Origin: Hyphomicrobiaceae bacterium
Lineage (GTDB): Bacteria; Pseudomonadota; Alphaproteobacteria; Rhizobiales; Hyphomicrobiaceae
Direction of reading: 5' to 3'
NCBI GenBank assembly: GCA_030655135.1
Contig: JAURWC010000022.1
Coordinates: 329,846-393,845, forward strand
Length of the DNA stretch: 64,000 nt
Under the pieces are notes generated by a model. That model was not told the DNA's origin, made no database searches, and saw only the letters and a list, made by a program, of their open reading frames with translations. Shown piece by piece: positions 45,564 through 56,835 of this stretch. The position numbers and the translations under genes are program-made. The stretch's first letter is position 1; each line of letters opens with the position of its first letter.

Positions 45564-45647
45564 GTAGGTTGGGTCAAGCGTAAGCGCGACCGAACATGGC
45601 GTGCACCCTTGAAGTTGTTAAGTCGCGCTGCGCTTGACCCAACTTAC
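45564..45647. repeat. REPIN-like inverted repeat pair (type 2)
   Basis: GTAGGTTGGGTCAAGCG at 45564-45580 pairs with CGCTTGACCCAACTTAC at 45631-45647, 16 of 17 bases matching. Each arm also continues into related sequence (TAAGCGCGACC and its counterpart AGTCGCGCTG), so the similarity is about 27 bases per arm. It sits between pyrF and the FMN reductase gene, in the pyrF leader. Unrelated in sequence to the pair at 44397-44498. Confidence 0.75.
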
Positions 45648-45665
45648 GGGGCTGCGGGAACTCCG

Positions 45666-46253
45666 TTAGCCCTGCATGACGTGGGCGGCGCGGGCGAGTT
45701 TCTGGATCAGCGATTTCAGCTGTTCCTGGCTGTCCTTGTTCTTCAGGTGGCCGTGTTCGTCGAAGGCGTCGGCGGCACGGGGCACGGCGAACTGGTCGGG
45801 TAGGACGAGGGCGCCGAGGCCGAGTTCGAGAACCTGGCGTACGCTCGTCAGGCTGCGCAGGCCGCCCATGCCGCCGGGGGAGGCGGAACTCAACGCGAAG
45901 ACGCGCGTCTTGAAGACTTGGATCGCGGGCGCGTCATCGAACTTGCCACGGCTCATCCAGTCGAGCGTGTTTTTCAGCAAGGGCGTAATCGAGGAATTGT
46001 ACTCCGGGCTGGTGATCAGAACGCCCTGATGGGCCTTCAGAACGGCAAGCAGCTTGCGGGAGTTCTCCGGCGGGCCGTCGGTGGCTTCGATGTCGCCGTC
46101 ATAAAGCGGCATGGGATAGTCGGCGAGATCGAGGAAGGTGGCGCTGATGCCGTTCGCTTCGGCGATGTGATGCGCCAGGCGAGACAACTGCTTGTTGAAC
46201 GAGCCGGCGCGTTGTGAGCCGGCAAAGAAGAGGATCTTACTGGAAGTGGTCAT
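45666..46253 (-). CDS. NADPH-dependent FMN reductase-like flavoprotein
   Basis: A 195-residue flavodoxin-fold protein: KILFFAGSQRAGSFNKQLSRL at residues 6-26 (FMN phosphate loop), QGVLITSPEYNSSITPLLKNTLDW near 87, and SSASPGGMGGLRSLTSVRQ near 123. The family includes chromate and quinone reductases. Start at 46253; an ATG at 46289 adds 12 residues. The donor and acceptor specificity are not known. Confidence 0.9.
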   Translation of the reverse strand: MTTSSKILFFAGSQRAGSFNKQLSRLAHHIAEANGISATFLDLADYPMPLYDGDIEATDGPPENSRKLLAVLKAHQGVLITSPEYNSSITPLLKNTLDWMSRGKFDDAPAIQVFKTRVFALSSASPGGMGGLRSLTSVRQVLELGLGALVLPDQFAVPRAADAFDEHGHLKNKDSQEQLKSLIQKLARAAHVMQG

Positions 46254-46343
46254 CAAGCTATCCTGTCTTGCGGCGGAGACATGCCGCAATTGCGTCCAAC
46301 AGCGGCAATACCGGTGACACAGGAGTAGTCACGAGGGACAAGA

Positions 46344-46757
46344 ATGGCAACCCAGACCTATCACGGCAGCTGTCACTGCGGCGACGTCACGTTCGTGGCG
46401 GATATCGATCTCGCCGAAGGCGCAGGCAAGTGCAACTGCTCGATCTGCAGCAAGACGCGCAACTGGAGCATCTCGATCAAGCCCGATGCCTTTCGTTTGC
46501 TTTCCAGCGAAGACAAGCTGACCGACTATTGGTTCAATACCAATGCTGTGCATGCGCCGTTCTGCAAACGGTGCGGCGTGCGCGTGCACGGGTATGGGGA
46601 CATTCCGGAAATCGGCGGGAAGTTCGTTTCGGTACGGCTTGCGTCGCTCGACGGCGTGGCTCCCGATGTTCTGGCTGCCATCCCCGTCAAATACAGCAAT
46701 GGGCGCGACAACGACTGGTGGCACGACGTGACCGCCGCGGAGAAGGCCTACCTGTAA
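46344..46757 (+). CDS. GFA family (glutathione-dependent formaldehyde-activating-like/CENP-V) protein
   Basis: A 137-residue zinc protein. The Cys pattern is as expected: HGSCHCGDVTF near 7-16, KCNCSICSKTRNW near 31-43 and FCKRCGVRVHG near 72-82. Most GFA proteins have not been shown to act on formaldehyde; the assignment is to the fold. It is divergent from the FMN reductase. Its stop is 18 bases from the dnaJ stop on the other strand. Confidence 0.9.
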   Translation: MATQTYHGSCHCGDVTFVADIDLAEGAGKCNCSICSKTRNWSISIKPDAFRLLSSEDKLTDYWFNTNAVHAPFCKRCGVRVHGYGDIPEIGGKFVSVRLASLDGVAPDVLAAIPVKYSNGRDNDWWHDVTAAEKAYL

Positions 46758-46775
46758 GAGTCAGAGGCGTGAGGG

Positions 46776-47918
46776 CTAGCCGCTCTTGCCGAGGAAGTCC
46801 TTTACGCGGGCGAAGAAGCCGGCGCTCTCGGGGCTGGTGCCCTTGTGGCTCAGCTTTTCAAACTCCTCGAGGAGTTCGCGCTGCTTGCGCGTCAGGTTCT
46901 TCGGCGTCTCGACGTCGACCTGAATGTACATGTCGCCGGTCAGCTTGGAGCGCAGCACGGGCATGCCCTTGCCCTTGAGGCGGAACTGCTTGCCGCTCTC
47001 GCTGCCCTCGGGAATCTTCACGCGCGTCATCTCGCCTTCGACGGTCGGCACCTCGATCTGGCCGCCGAGTGCGGCGGTCGTCATCGAGATCGGCACCTTG
47101 CAGAAGATGTCGGCGCCGTCGCGCTGGAAGAAGTCGTGCGGCTTGATGGACAGGAAAATATAGAGGTCGCCCGTCGGGCCACCGCGCAGGCCGGCTTCGC
47201 CTTCGTTGGCGAGGCGGATGCGCGTGCCGTCTTCGACACCGGCGGGAATGTTGACCGAGAGCGTGCGCTCTTTCGTGACGCGGCCGGCGCCCGAACAGGT
47301 GGGGCAGGGATCTTCGATCACTTCGCCGCGGCCGTGACATGCGGGGCACGTGCGCTCGATTGTGAAGAAGCCTTGCGATGCGCGAACCTTGCCCTGACCA
47401 CCGCAGGTAGGGCAGGGCTTCGGCTTGGTGCCGGCCTTGGCGCCGCTGCCGGAACACGTTTCGCAGGCGATGGATGTGGGAACGCGGATTTGTGCCGTCT
47501 TGCCGGAGAAGGCTTCGGCAAGGGTGATTTCCATGTTGTAGCGAAGGTCGGCGCCACGCTCGCGTCCGTTGCCGCCGCGTCCGCGGCCGCCGCGGCCGCC
47601 CATGAACTCGCCGAACAGGTCGTCGAATATGTCAGACATGGAGGAGGCGAAGTCAGGGCCGAAGCCGTGCTGGCCGCCACCGCCGCGTCCGCCCTCGAAG
47701 GCGGCGTGGCCGAAGCGGTCATAGGCGGCGCGCTTCTGGGGATCTTTCAAGGCTTCGTAGGCCTCGCTCAGATCCTTGAATTTCTGCTCGGAACCTTTGT
47801 CGCCGGGGTTGGCATCGGGGTGATGTTCCTTCGCCAGGCGGCGGAAGGCGGACTTCAAGTCCTGCTCGCTCGCATCGCGGCCAACGCCAAGTGTCTCGTA
47901 ATAATCGCGCTTTGCCAT
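46776..47918 (-). CDS. dnaJ: Chaperone DnaJ
   Basis: Hsp40 co-chaperone of 380 residues. The J domain (5-70) has [10 protein letters not shown] with the HPD motif; a Gly/Phe-rich region ([14 protein letters not shown]) follows; the zinc domain has four CxxCxGxG-type repeats ([32 protein letters not shown]) at about 149-205; then the substrate-binding C-terminal domains. It is 156 bases downstream of dnaK, with a strong hairpin in between. Confidence 0.97.
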   Translation of the reverse strand: MAKRDYYETLGVGRDASEQDLKSAFRRLAKEHHPDANPGDKGSEQKFKDLSEAYEALKDPQKRAAYDRFGHAAFEGGRGGGGQHGFGPDFASSMSDIFDDLFGEFMGGRGGRGRGGNGRERGADLRYNMEITLAEAFSGKTAQIRVPTSIACETCSGSGAKAGTKPKPCPTCGGQGKVRASQGFFTIERTCPACHGRGEVIEDPCPTCSGAGRVTKERTLSVNIPAGVEDGTRIRLANEGEAGLRGGPTGDLYIFLSIKPHDFFQRDGADIFCKVPISMTTAALGGQIEVPTVEGEMTRVKIPEGSESGKQFRLKGKGMPVLRSKLTGDMYIQVDVETPKNLTRKQRELLEEFEKLSHKGTSPESAGFFARVKDFLGKSG

Positions 47919-47993
47919 TAACCGGTCGTCCGATGCAACTGGACCGCGATCTGTCTGCGGGTGCGGGTCTTGATGAAATTTTGCCCCCGCCGG

Positions 47994-48028
47994 GACGGCC
48001 GGGCCCGATCATTTCGGGTCCGGCCGTC
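47994..48028 (-). terminator. Strong hairpin in the dnaK-dnaJ intergenic region
   Basis: The arms GACGGCCGGACCCG and CGGGCCCGGCCGTC match at 13 of 14 positions around a 7-base loop. No T-run follows on the minus strand (CCGGCGGGGG), so it is more likely an attenuator, RNase-processing or stabilising stem than a full terminator. It would lower dnaJ relative to dnaK. Confidence 0.65.
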
Positions 48029-48074
48029 GCCAACAGAGGCGTTGTTTAGGTGAGCCGAGATGCTGGCGAAGGCA

Positions 48075-50000
<1,926 letters not shown>

Positions 50001-50121
50001 GCTGATAGTTCCTCTTTGTTGCGGCGGACCGCCCGAGCCCGGATCTCCGGCACCCGATGAGCGTTAGGCCGTATGCGCCAAACGCCGCGATCCCCAGAGC
50101 TTAAGTTGACGTTGCGCGCTT

Positions 50122-50150
50122 ATATAGGGTGCTGTTTTGGGGACGCAACG
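50122..50150 (-). promoter_or_regulatory. Heat-shock (RpoH-type) promoter candidate for dnaK
   Basis: On the minus strand CGTTGCG (50150-50144) is followed after 15 bases by CCTATAT (50128-50122), resembling the alphaproteobacterial RpoH pattern (TTG, then CYTAT-T). It is about 120 bases upstream of the dnaK start. No CIRCE element (TTAGCACTC-N9-GAGTGCTAA) was found here. Confidence 0.4.
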
Positions 50151-50276
50151 GTTGTGGACGTCCAGAGTGTGGTGATTTGTTCCCACCCCGTGGCCTTTTG
50201 GCTTGAGGTGAATGCTAAGTCAAAGTGTTGTCGGGCGTTTTCAGGTCGAAGTCTGTCAAACATATGGGGATAATTC

Positions 50277-50900
50277 GTGGCAGGAGAAGGCTTCCAACTT
50301 ATCCGCAGGGCGCTTTCGCCGGGCGAACAGCGGCGGCTGGTGAAAGCTGTCGAGGCCGTTGCGAAGGCAGCACCATTCTATACGCCGACTATGCCCAGAA
50401 CCGGCAAACCTTTCTCAGTGCGCATGACTAATGCCGGTCCGCTCGGCTGGGTGTCGGATAAGGTCGGTGGCTACCGCTACCAGCCGACGCATCCGGTTAC
50501 GGGTGAAGCATGGCCAGCAATTCCAAAGATGCTGCTGCAATTGTGGCGCGCCCATGCCGGTTATCCCGAGCCTCCGGAAGCCTGCCTCATCAACCATTAC
50601 GAGACCGGTGCCCGCATGGGCAGCCATCAGGACCGGGACGAGCAAGAGCTGGCGGCACCCGTACTGTCGGTGTCGCTGGGTGACGACGCTGTCTTTCACG
50701 TTGGAGGGCGCAAGCGGGACGACCCGAAGGAACGCATGACGCTTCAGTCGGGCGATGTCGTGGTGCTCGGCAAGGAGTCGCGGCTCGCGTACCACGGCAT
50801 CGACCGGGTTTTCGCCGGCAGCTCAGATCTGCTGGCCGACGGCGGGCGGATTAATCTCACCCTGCGGCGGGTGACGCCCTCGCCAGCCCGCACGGACTAA
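50277..50900 (+). CDS. alkB: AlkB-like alpha-ketoglutarate-dependent dioxygenase
   Basis: A 207-residue Fe(II)/2-oxoglutarate oxygenase that repairs alkylated bases directly. The facial triad appears as HxD in GSHQDRDE near 121 and His in AYHGIDRV near 173, and the 2OG Arg in GRINLTLRRV near 195; the nucleotide-recognition lid includes FYTPTMPRTGKPFSVRMTNAGPLGWVSD. It begins with GTG 50277. Complements the AlkA-like glycosylase at 43.7 kb. The stop is 4 bases from the convergent grpE stop. Confidence 0.94.
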   Translation: MAGEGFQLIRRALSPGEQRRLVKAVEAVAKAAPFYTPTMPRTGKPFSVRMTNAGPLGWVSDKVGGYRYQPTHPVTGEAWPAIPKMLLQLWRAHAGYPEPPEACLINHYETGARMGSHQDRDEQELAAPVLSVSLGDDAVFHVGGRKRDDPKERMTLQSGDVVVLGKESRLAYHGIDRVFAGSSDLLADGGRINLTLRRVTPSPARTD

Positions 50901-50904
50901 GCCG

Positions 50905-51615
50905 TCAGAGAATGATGTCGCGATCGGGCGGCGGCGGTGCGTCGTCGTCCGGATCAATGTGCTGAGGTTGCGGCCGCGCGGCGCTGGCCTGCTGCTCTGC
51001 CGCTTCCGGTCGCGGCGGTTTGGCGCCGCCCTTGGCAACGACCACCATGGCGGGACGTAACACGCGGTCTTCGATCGCATAGCCGTTCTGGTAGACCTGC
51101 ACGATGGTGCCGGGCGGGACCGACGGGTCTTGCGCTTCCATCACGGCCTGGTGCTGGTGCGGACTGAACAGCTGGCCGAGCGGGGCGATGCGGCGCACGC
51201 CATGCCGCTCCAGGACGTTCAGAAACTCGCGCTCGGTCAGCGACACGCCGTCGAGCAGGCTCTTGAACGCCGTGTCCTCAGCTGCAGCGCCCGCCGGCAC
51301 GGACGTGATGGCACGCTCGAAATTATCGGCGACACCGACGACATCGCTGGCGAATTTCTGGATCGCGTATTTGGCGGTGTCTTCTTTTTCCTTGGCGGCG
51401 CGCTTGCGCAGGTTGTCCATCTCGGCGTGGGCGCGCAGCAGACGGTCCGTCAGGTCGGCGATCTGGCCCTCGAGCGTCGTTACCTTTTCGGCGAGCTTGG
51501 CTGCGCCGCCCACCAGTTGCTCCATATTCTGTTGCTCGGGCGTCTGCCCGTGATCGGCTTCGGCATGCGGGGGAACGGCGGCGTCGGGCCGGGGGGTGTT
51601 CGGCTCGTCGGTCAT
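50905..51615 (-). CDS. grpE: Nucleotide exchange factor GrpE
   Basis: DnaK nucleotide-exchange factor, 236 residues. An acidic and Pro-rich N-terminus, then a long coiled coil (LEGQIADLTDRLLRAHAEMDNLRKRAAKEKEDTAKYAIQ, split into helices) and a C-terminal beta domain (ERHGVRRIAPLGQLFSPHQH, VVQVYQNGYAIEDRVLRPAMV-like). ATG 51615 is used; a longer frame from 51702 adds residues unlike GrpE. It follows hrcA. Confidence 0.96.
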   Translation of the reverse strand: MTDEPNTPRPDAAVPPHAEADHGQTPEQQNMEQLVGGAAKLAEKVTTLEGQIADLTDRLLRAHAEMDNLRKRAAKEKEDTAKYAIQKFASDVVGVADNFERAITSVPAGAAAEDTAFKSLLDGVSLTEREFLNVLERHGVRRIAPLGQLFSPHQHQAVMEAQDPSVPPGTIVQVYQNGYAIEDRVLRPAMVVVAKGGAKPPRPEAAEQQASAARPQPQHIDPDDDAPPPPDRDIIL

Positions 51616-51706
51616 AAGGTCTCCGTTAAGTTCACAGCGCCGGTGGGGCGCGCGGGCCATGAGGCCCTCGTTCTTGCGACCGATATCAGCCGCGGGCACC
51701 AAAAAA

Positions 51707-52765
51707 TCAAGTCAGCAAGCGGCCGATCAGCTTCGCTGTGTAATCGACCATTGGGATAATCCGTGCGTAATTGATGCGGGTTGGTCCGATTATGCCGAGA
51801 ACGCCGACAACCTTGCGGTTCTCGTCCTGGAATGGGGCGACAACGAGGGACGAGCCGGACATTGAGAAAAGTTTGTTCTCTGACCCTATGAAAATGCGCA
51901 CGCCATCGGCCCGTTCGGACAGGCCCAGAATCTGTGCGAGGTCGCGTTTGCTCTCAAGGTCGTTGAAGAGCTGGCGAATGCGCTCCAGGTCGTCCATCGC
52001 CGACACATCCTTGAGCAGGTTGGATTGACCGCGGACAATCAGGCTCTTGCGATCGTCGAGCGAGCCGGACCATTCGGCCAGCCCGGCCTTGATCACTTTT
52101 TGCGTCAGATCATCGAGTTCCGACCTGGCCTCGATCAGTTGATTTTCGATCGCCGCGCGGGCTTCCGTGATGGTGGTGCCGCGCAGGTTGGAGTTGATGA
52201 AGTTCGATGCCTCGGCGAGCGCGGAGGGCGGCAAGCCGTGCGGCAGGGCGATGACGCGATTTTCCACGTTGTTGTCTTCGCCGACGAGGACGGCGAGCGC
52301 GCGTGCCGGGTCCAGCGGCACGAACTCGATGTGCTTCAGGCGCGAGACCTGCTTTTCAGCCAGCACCAGGCCGGCGCAATGGGACAGGCCGGAGATCATC
52401 TCGCTGGCTTCACCGAGCACTTGGTCAAGCGAATGGGCGCGGCTGATGCGGATCTGCGCTTCAATCTGGCGGCGCTCGTCTTCCGACAAATGGCCGACCT
52501 CGAGCAGGCCGTCGACGAACAAGCGCAAGCCGGTTTGCGTCGGCAGGCGGCCGGCGGACGTATGCGGCGCATAGATCAGGCCCGCATGCTCAAGATCCTG
52601 CATGACATTGCGGATCGAGGCTGGCGACAGAGTCATGGGCAATGTGCGCGACAGGCTGCGCGAGCCCACGGGTTCGCCGGATACAAGATAACTCTCGACG
52701 ATCTGGCGCATGATGGCGCGGGAGCGTTCGTTCAGCCGGGCGATTTCAGAAACGAACTCAGTCAT
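51707..52765 (-). CDS. hrcA: Heat-inducible transcription repressor HrcA
   Basis: A 352-residue repressor normally binding CIRCE upstream of groESL and sometimes dnaK. The winged helix is near the start ([50 protein letters not shown]), then [21 protein letters not shown] and the late [22 protein letters not shown]. The operator is presumably elsewhere, since no CIRCE was found in this window. The gap to rph (52766-53012) holds repeat copy B. Confidence 0.95.
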   Translation of the reverse strand: MTEFVSEIARLNERSRAIMRQIVESYLVSGEPVGSRSLSRTLPMTLSPASIRNVMQDLEHAGLIYAPHTSAGRLPTQTGLRLFVDGLLEVGHLSEDERRQIEAQIRISRAHSLDQVLGEASEMISGLSHCAGLVLAEKQVSRLKHIEFVPLDPARALAVLVGEDNNVENRVIALPHGLPPSALAEASNFINSNLRGTTITEARAAIENQLIEARSELDDLTQKVIKAGLAEWSGSLDDRKSLIVRGQSNLLKDVSAMDDLERIRQLFNDLESKRDLAQILGLSERADGVRIFIGSENKLFSMSGSSLVVAPFQDENRKVVGVLGIIGPTRINYARIIPMVDYTAKLIGRLLT

Positions 52766-52929
52766 TTCAGATATTTGATCCGTTAGATATCTTGGTCAGA
52801 AACTAAGGACGCTGGGGCCCGTCCGTCAATGACAGTAGGCCGCTATCGACCGGCATTTCGGCGCGGAGCGCTGGCTTTCCTGCGCACAGCACGTGCGATC
52901 TAACACGTTGTTCGGCCGCGCTTCCTAAC

Positions 52930-52969
52930 GGAAAAGCCCTTCACACTGTTCCGGAAGCGCACTAGGGTC
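52930..52969. repeat. Dispersed upstream repeat, copy B
   Basis: GGAAAAGCCCTTCACACTGT then TCCGGAAGCGCACTAGGGTC. It is nearly the same as copy A at 18291-18330 and shares its core with copy C at 8086-8112. It ends about 44 bases before the rph start and points toward rph. Confidence 0.65.
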
Positions 52970-53012
52970 GCGCCAAATCCCCTCATTTACCATCCTAGCG
53001 ACGAGAGTTTCC

Positions 53013-53744
53013 GTGCAGCCAGCTACACCCAGCCGCCCGTCCAAGCGGCAGACCGATGAACTTCGCCGCGTATCCTTCGAACGCGCGGTGGCGATGCACG
53101 CCGAAGGCTCGTGCCTGATCAAGTTCGGCAATACGCATGTGTTGTGCACTGCCAGCCTCGAAGAGCGGGTGCCGCCGTGGCTGAAGGGCCAGCAGCGCGG
53201 CTGGGTTACCGCGGAGTACGGCATGCTGCCGCGCGCAACGACCGACCGGACGCGCCGCGAGTCTGCTGCGGGAAAGCAATCGGGCCGCAGCCAGGAGATC
53301 CAACGGCTGATCGGCCGGGCGCTGCGGGCCGTCGTCGACCTGCCGAAGCTCGGCGAGCGGCAGATCACGGTCGACTGTGACGTGATCCAGGCCGACGGCG
53401 GCACGCGTACGGCGGCGATTACGGGCGCCTGGGTGGCCCTGCATGATTGCATCCAGTGGATGAAGATGCGCGACATGGTGCGCGATGGCGTGCTGCGCGA
53501 CAGCGTCGCCGCGGTCAGCTGCGGTCTGTACAAGGGATCTGCGGTATTGGACCTGGATTACGCAGAAGACAGCACGGCAGACGCTGATTCCAATTTCGTC
53601 ATGACTGGGGCCGGCGGCATCGTCGAGATCCAGGGTACGGCGGAGACGACGGCCTTCAGCGAAGAACAGTTCCAGCAGTTGCTGGGGCTGGCGAAAAAGG
53701 GCATCGGCGAACTTGTGGCGCTACAGAAGCTGACGGTGGCGTAA
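53013..53744 (+). CDS. rph: Ribonuclease PH
   Basis: Phosphate-dependent 3'-5' exoribonuclease trimming tRNA precursors. The 243-residue protein has RKR-like start ([11 protein letters not shown]), the TERTRR-type stretch [23 protein letters not shown] near 74-97, and [21 protein letters not shown] near 128-148. Starts with GTG 53013. It is divergent from hrcA, as in many alphaproteobacteria. Confidence 0.96.
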   Translation: MQPATPSRPSKRQTDELRRVSFERAVAMHAEGSCLIKFGNTHVLCTASLEERVPPWLKGQQRGWVTAEYGMLPRATTDRTRRESAAGKQSGRSQEIQRLIGRALRAVVDLPKLGERQITVDCDVIQADGGTRTAAITGAWVALHDCIQWMKMRDMVRDGVLRDSVAAVSCGLYKGSAVLDLDYAEDSTADADSNFVMTGAGGIVEIQGTAETTAFSEEQFQQLLGLAKKGIGELVALQKLTVA

Positions 53745-53758
53745 CCGCGGAGTTTGCG

Positions 53759-54190
53759 ATGTTGGCGTTCGGACCCATGGCTCTGATGGTCGCGGGAATT
53801 TTCACCGGCGCCGCGTTCTACGTGACCTTCGCCGAGCAGCCGGCGCGGCTGACGCTCGACGACCGGGCTGCGCTGACTCAGTGGAAGCCGAGCTATCATC
53901 GCGGCTTCATCATGCAGGCAAGCATCGCCGTCATTGGGTTTCTGTTCGGCGTGGGTGCCTGGTTTCAGGACGGCAACGTCTGGTGGCTGATCGGCGCACT
54001 CGTGCTGCTGGCGAACTGGCCGTTCACGCTGTTCGTTATCATGCCGACGAACAAGGTCTTGATGGCGACGCCCATCGAAGAGGCTGGGCCCAAGTCGCGT
54101 GAGCTTATGCAGGCTTGGGGCAAGCTGCATGCGGTGCGCACTATGCTTGGCGCGATCTCGACAGCGATATTCCTATGGATGCTGGTCTGA
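53759..54190 (+). CDS. DUF1772 family membrane protein
   Basis: A 143-residue protein with four hydrophobic segments ([75 protein letters not shown]) and the family motif FTLFVIMPTNKVL, followed by WGKLHAVRT. Function unknown. The VOC gene starts 16 bases before its stop. Confidence 0.85.
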   Translation: MLAFGPMALMVAGIFTGAAFYVTFAEQPARLTLDDRAALTQWKPSYHRGFIMQASIAVIGFLFGVGAWFQDGNVWWLIGALVLLANWPFTLFVIMPTNKVLMATPIEEAGPKSRELMQAWGKLHAVRTMLGAISTAIFLWMLV

Positions 54191-54600
54191 AGCCGTCGGG
54201 TGTTTTGGAGACCGTGCTTTATGCGCGGGATCTCATTGCGGCGGAGGCATTCTATGCTGGTGTGCTTGGCCTACACGTGACGGCCAAGGCCGCGGAGCGC
54301 CAGTTGTTTCTCAGGTGCGGCGAGCAGATGCTGCTGATCTTCAATCCGGATGCTACGGAGATCCCGCCGCCGGCCGATGCCAAGATCCCCGTGCCGCCGC
54401 ACGGAGCACGGGGGCCTGGGCACGTCTGTTTCAGCGCCGCGGCGGAAGAGATCGGGCGTTGGCGATCGCATCTGGAAGATCGCGGAATTCACATTGAAGC
54501 GGATTTCGAGTGGCCAGGAGGCGGGCGTTCGATCTATTTCCGCGATCCGGCGGGCAACTGCCTGGAGTTTGCCGAGCCGAGGATCTGGAACCTTTCATGA
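54175..54600 (+). CDS. VOC (glyoxalase/dioxygenase) family protein
   Basis: A 141-residue paired beta-alpha-beta-beta-beta protein: [24 protein letters not shown] near 9-32, [25 protein letters not shown] near 90, and [20 protein letters not shown] at the end with a metal-ligand Glu. The reaction is unknown. It starts inside the DUF1772 gene and overlaps rdgB by ATGA, so it is translationally coupled on both sides. Confidence 0.86.
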   Translation: MDAGLKPSGVLETVLYARDLIAAEAFYAGVLGLHVTAKAAERQLFLRCGEQMLLIFNPDATEIPPPADAKIPVPPHGARGPGHVCFSAAAEEIGRWRSHLEDRGIHIEADFEWPGGGRSIYFRDPAGNCLEFAEPRIWNLS

Positions 54601-55490
54601 CACGCCGACTGACACGCGGAACGAAGCTGGTTGTTGCGAGCCACAACCCCGGCAAGGTTTGGGAGATCAATCAGTTGATCGCGCCGTTCGGCCTGGCGGC
54701 GGTATCGGCAGGTGAATTAGGGCTCGCCGAGCCGGAGGAGACTGAGACGACGTTTGCGGGCAACGCGCTGCTGAAGGCGCGGGCGGCGAGCGAAGGCTCG
54801 GGATTGCCGGCGCTGGCGGATGATTCCGGGCTGGAAGTCGATGCTCTGGGAGGAGCACCGAGTATTTACTCGGCGCGCTGGGCGGGGTCGTCGAAGGATT
54901 TTACCGTGGCGATGCTGCGGCTGCATGATGAGCTGGCCTCGCAAGGCGCGTGGCACGGCCCGGCGCCGCGGGCGAACTTCATCTCGGTGTTGTGCGTGGC
55001 ATGGCCGGACGGCGAGCATCGGCTGTTCGAGGGACGCGTCGATGGTCACCTCGTTTGGCCGGCCCGAGGCGGGAACGGTTTTGGCTACGACCCGATGTTC
55101 GTCGCTGACGGCGCGCAGCAGACTTTCGGCGAGATGGAGCCCAAGGATAAGTACGCGGTCTCGCATCGCACGCGCGCGTTCGCGGCATTCAAGCGCGATT
55201 GTCTTGAAGAGGCGGATGACGCTAGCGGCGATGGGCCGAATGCGGTTCGCGATGCAGCAGGATTCGCTGCGGCCGCGGCGAATATTTCGTCAAAGGCGGA
55301 ACTGGTGACGTTCGTCGAAAATCTTCGCGCGGACTTGATCGCCAAGCCGGCGGAGTGGGAGAACGCGTCGCTCGACCGGTACCTCAATGCGCTGCATTCC
55401 TGGATCGCGGACACGACGGCGCTAGACGGCGATGAACCGAAGTGGCGAAGTTTGGCCAAGGCGCTGCTCGCCGCAAAATCCTATGAGTAG
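54597..55490 (+). CDS. rdgB: dITP/XTP pyrophosphatase RdgB fused to an extra C-terminal domain
   Basis: Hydrolyses non-canonical purine nucleoside triphosphates. The Maf/Ham1 core has [13 protein letters not shown] near 12, [26 protein letters not shown] near 72-97, [10 protein letters not shown] near 155, and [10 protein letters not shown] near 185. The core ends by about residue 200, but the protein continues to 297; normal RdgB is near 200 residues. The extra part (about 215-297) has [28 protein letters not shown] in pieces, ending in [12 protein letters not shown]. From memory this resembles the small DUF7660-type domain. The frame is uninterrupted, so this is not a mis-joined neighbour. 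Confidence 0.9.
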   Translation: MTRRLTRGTKLVVASHNPGKVWEINQLIAPFGLAAVSAGELGLAEPEETETTFAGNALLKARAASEGSGLPALADDSGLEVDALGGAPSIYSARWAGSSKDFTVAMLRLHDELASQGAWHGPAPRANFISVLCVAWPDGEHRLFEGRVDGHLVWPARGGNGFGYDPMFVADGAQQTFGEMEPKDKYAVSHRTRAFAAFKRDCLEEADDASGDGPNAVRDAAGFAAAAANISSKAELVTFVENLRADLIAKPAEWENASLDRYLNALHSWIADTTALDGDEPKWRSLAKALLAAKSYE

Positions 55491-56835
55491 CCAGCCCCTC
55501 ATTCTCAATCCGGACGATGCCGGGTTCGGCGTCTACGTGCATTGGCCGTTCTGCGCGCAGAAGTGCCCGTACTGCGATTTCAACAGTCACGTACGTCACA
55601 AGGGGTGGGACGAGGCGCGGTTTCTCGCCGCCTATAAGCAGGAATTGGCACACACGGCTGAATTGATTGGCAAGCGTGAGGTGTCGAGCATTTTCATTGG
55701 CGGCGGCACGCCATCGCTGATGCAGCCGCAGACGGTGGCAGGAATTCTAGACGCGATCGCCGGGCTGTGGAGCGTAAGGAGCGGCGCCGAGATTACGATC
55801 GAGGCCAATCCCAACAGCGTCGAGGCGGAACGGTTTCGCGGTTACCGCAGCGCTGGCGTCAACCGTGTGTCGCTGGGCGTGCAGTCGCTGCGCGATGAGC
55901 AGCTGAAGGCGCTTGGCCGTTTGCATTCCGTTGCCGAGGCCAAGACCGCGATCGGCATCGCCGCGCAGACGTTCGACCGGTTCTCGTTCGATCTCATCTA
56001 TGCGCGGCCGGGGCAGACGCCTGAGCAGTGGCGGCGGGAACTTGCAGAGGCGCTGGCGTTGGGCAGCCGGCATCTGTCGCTCTACCAGCTGACGATCGAG
56101 CCGGAGACGGCGTTCGAGAAGCTGCATGCCGCCGGCAAGCTGGCGATGCCGGACGCGGAATTGGCTGCGGAGCTTTATGACATCACGCAGGAGATGACGG
56201 ACGCAGCGGGACTGCGCCAGTACGAGATTTCCAATCACGCGGCGCCGGGCGAAGAGAGCCGTCACAACATCCTCTATTGGCGTTACGCGGAGTACGCGGG
56301 CGTTGGGCCGGGCGCGCACGGGCGCGTTATCGTGGGCGGACAACGCCGGGCGACTTCGACGGAGCGCAATCCGGAGGGTTGGGCTGCCCGTGTCGAAGGC
56401 GCGGGGTATGGCCTGGTTGCCGACGACGCTTTGGGTCGCGACGAGGAGGCGGACGAAATGCTGCTGATGGGTCTGCGCATGGCGGACGGGCTTGATCTCG
56501 CCCGGTTGGCGCAACTCGGCGGTGTGGCCATCCAGCCCGAGACAATTGCCCGGCTGCGGGACGAGGGGTTACTGGACGTGCTGCCGCCGGGCCGTGAGGG
56601 GTTCGGCGAAGGGCTCGATGAGATACGTGCCTGTCTTGCTCCGGGGCTTGGTTCAGCAACAGGAACGAGCCAGGGCAATCGGGGTGGCGGGCGTATTCGC
56701 GTCACGCGCGCCGGCCGCATCGTTCTCAACGAGGTGGTGCTGGCGCTGTCGCGGGCCTTCGTTTCGGGCGCCTCAACCATGGCGCAAGATGCGCGATGGA
56801 CATCGGCCAGCGAGGCCAGTATTGAGCGCGCATGA
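55483..56835 (+). CDS. hemW: HemW radical SAM protein (coproporphyrinogen III oxidase-like)
   Basis: A 450-residue radical SAM protein thought to be a haem chaperone rather than the oxidase HemN. The cluster motif is [13 protein letters not shown] near 19-31, with VYVHWPF just before it; [12 protein letters not shown] near 72 and [21 protein letters not shown] follow. The C-terminal HemW domain ends [16 protein letters not shown]. It is longer than E. coli HemW (about 378) by an insertion near residues 390-415. It starts within the last codons of rdgB. Confidence 0.92.
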   Translation: MSSQPLILNPDDAGFGVYVHWPFCAQKCPYCDFNSHVRHKGWDEARFLAAYKQELAHTAELIGKREVSSIFIGGGTPSLMQPQTVAGILDAIAGLWSVRSGAEITIEANPNSVEAERFRGYRSAGVNRVSLGVQSLRDEQLKALGRLHSVAEAKTAIGIAAQTFDRFSFDLIYARPGQTPEQWRRELAEALALGSRHLSLYQLTIEPETAFEKLHAAGKLAMPDAELAAELYDITQEMTDAAGLRQYEISNHAAPGEESRHNILYWRYAEYAGVGPGAHGRVIVGGQRRATSTERNPEGWAARVEGAGYGLVADDALGRDEEADEMLLMGLRMADGLDLARLAQLGGVAIQPETIARLRDEGLLDVLPPGREGFGEGLDEIRACLAPGLGSATGTSQGNRGGGRIRVTRAGRIVLNEVVLALSRAFVSGASTMAQDARWTSASEASIERA

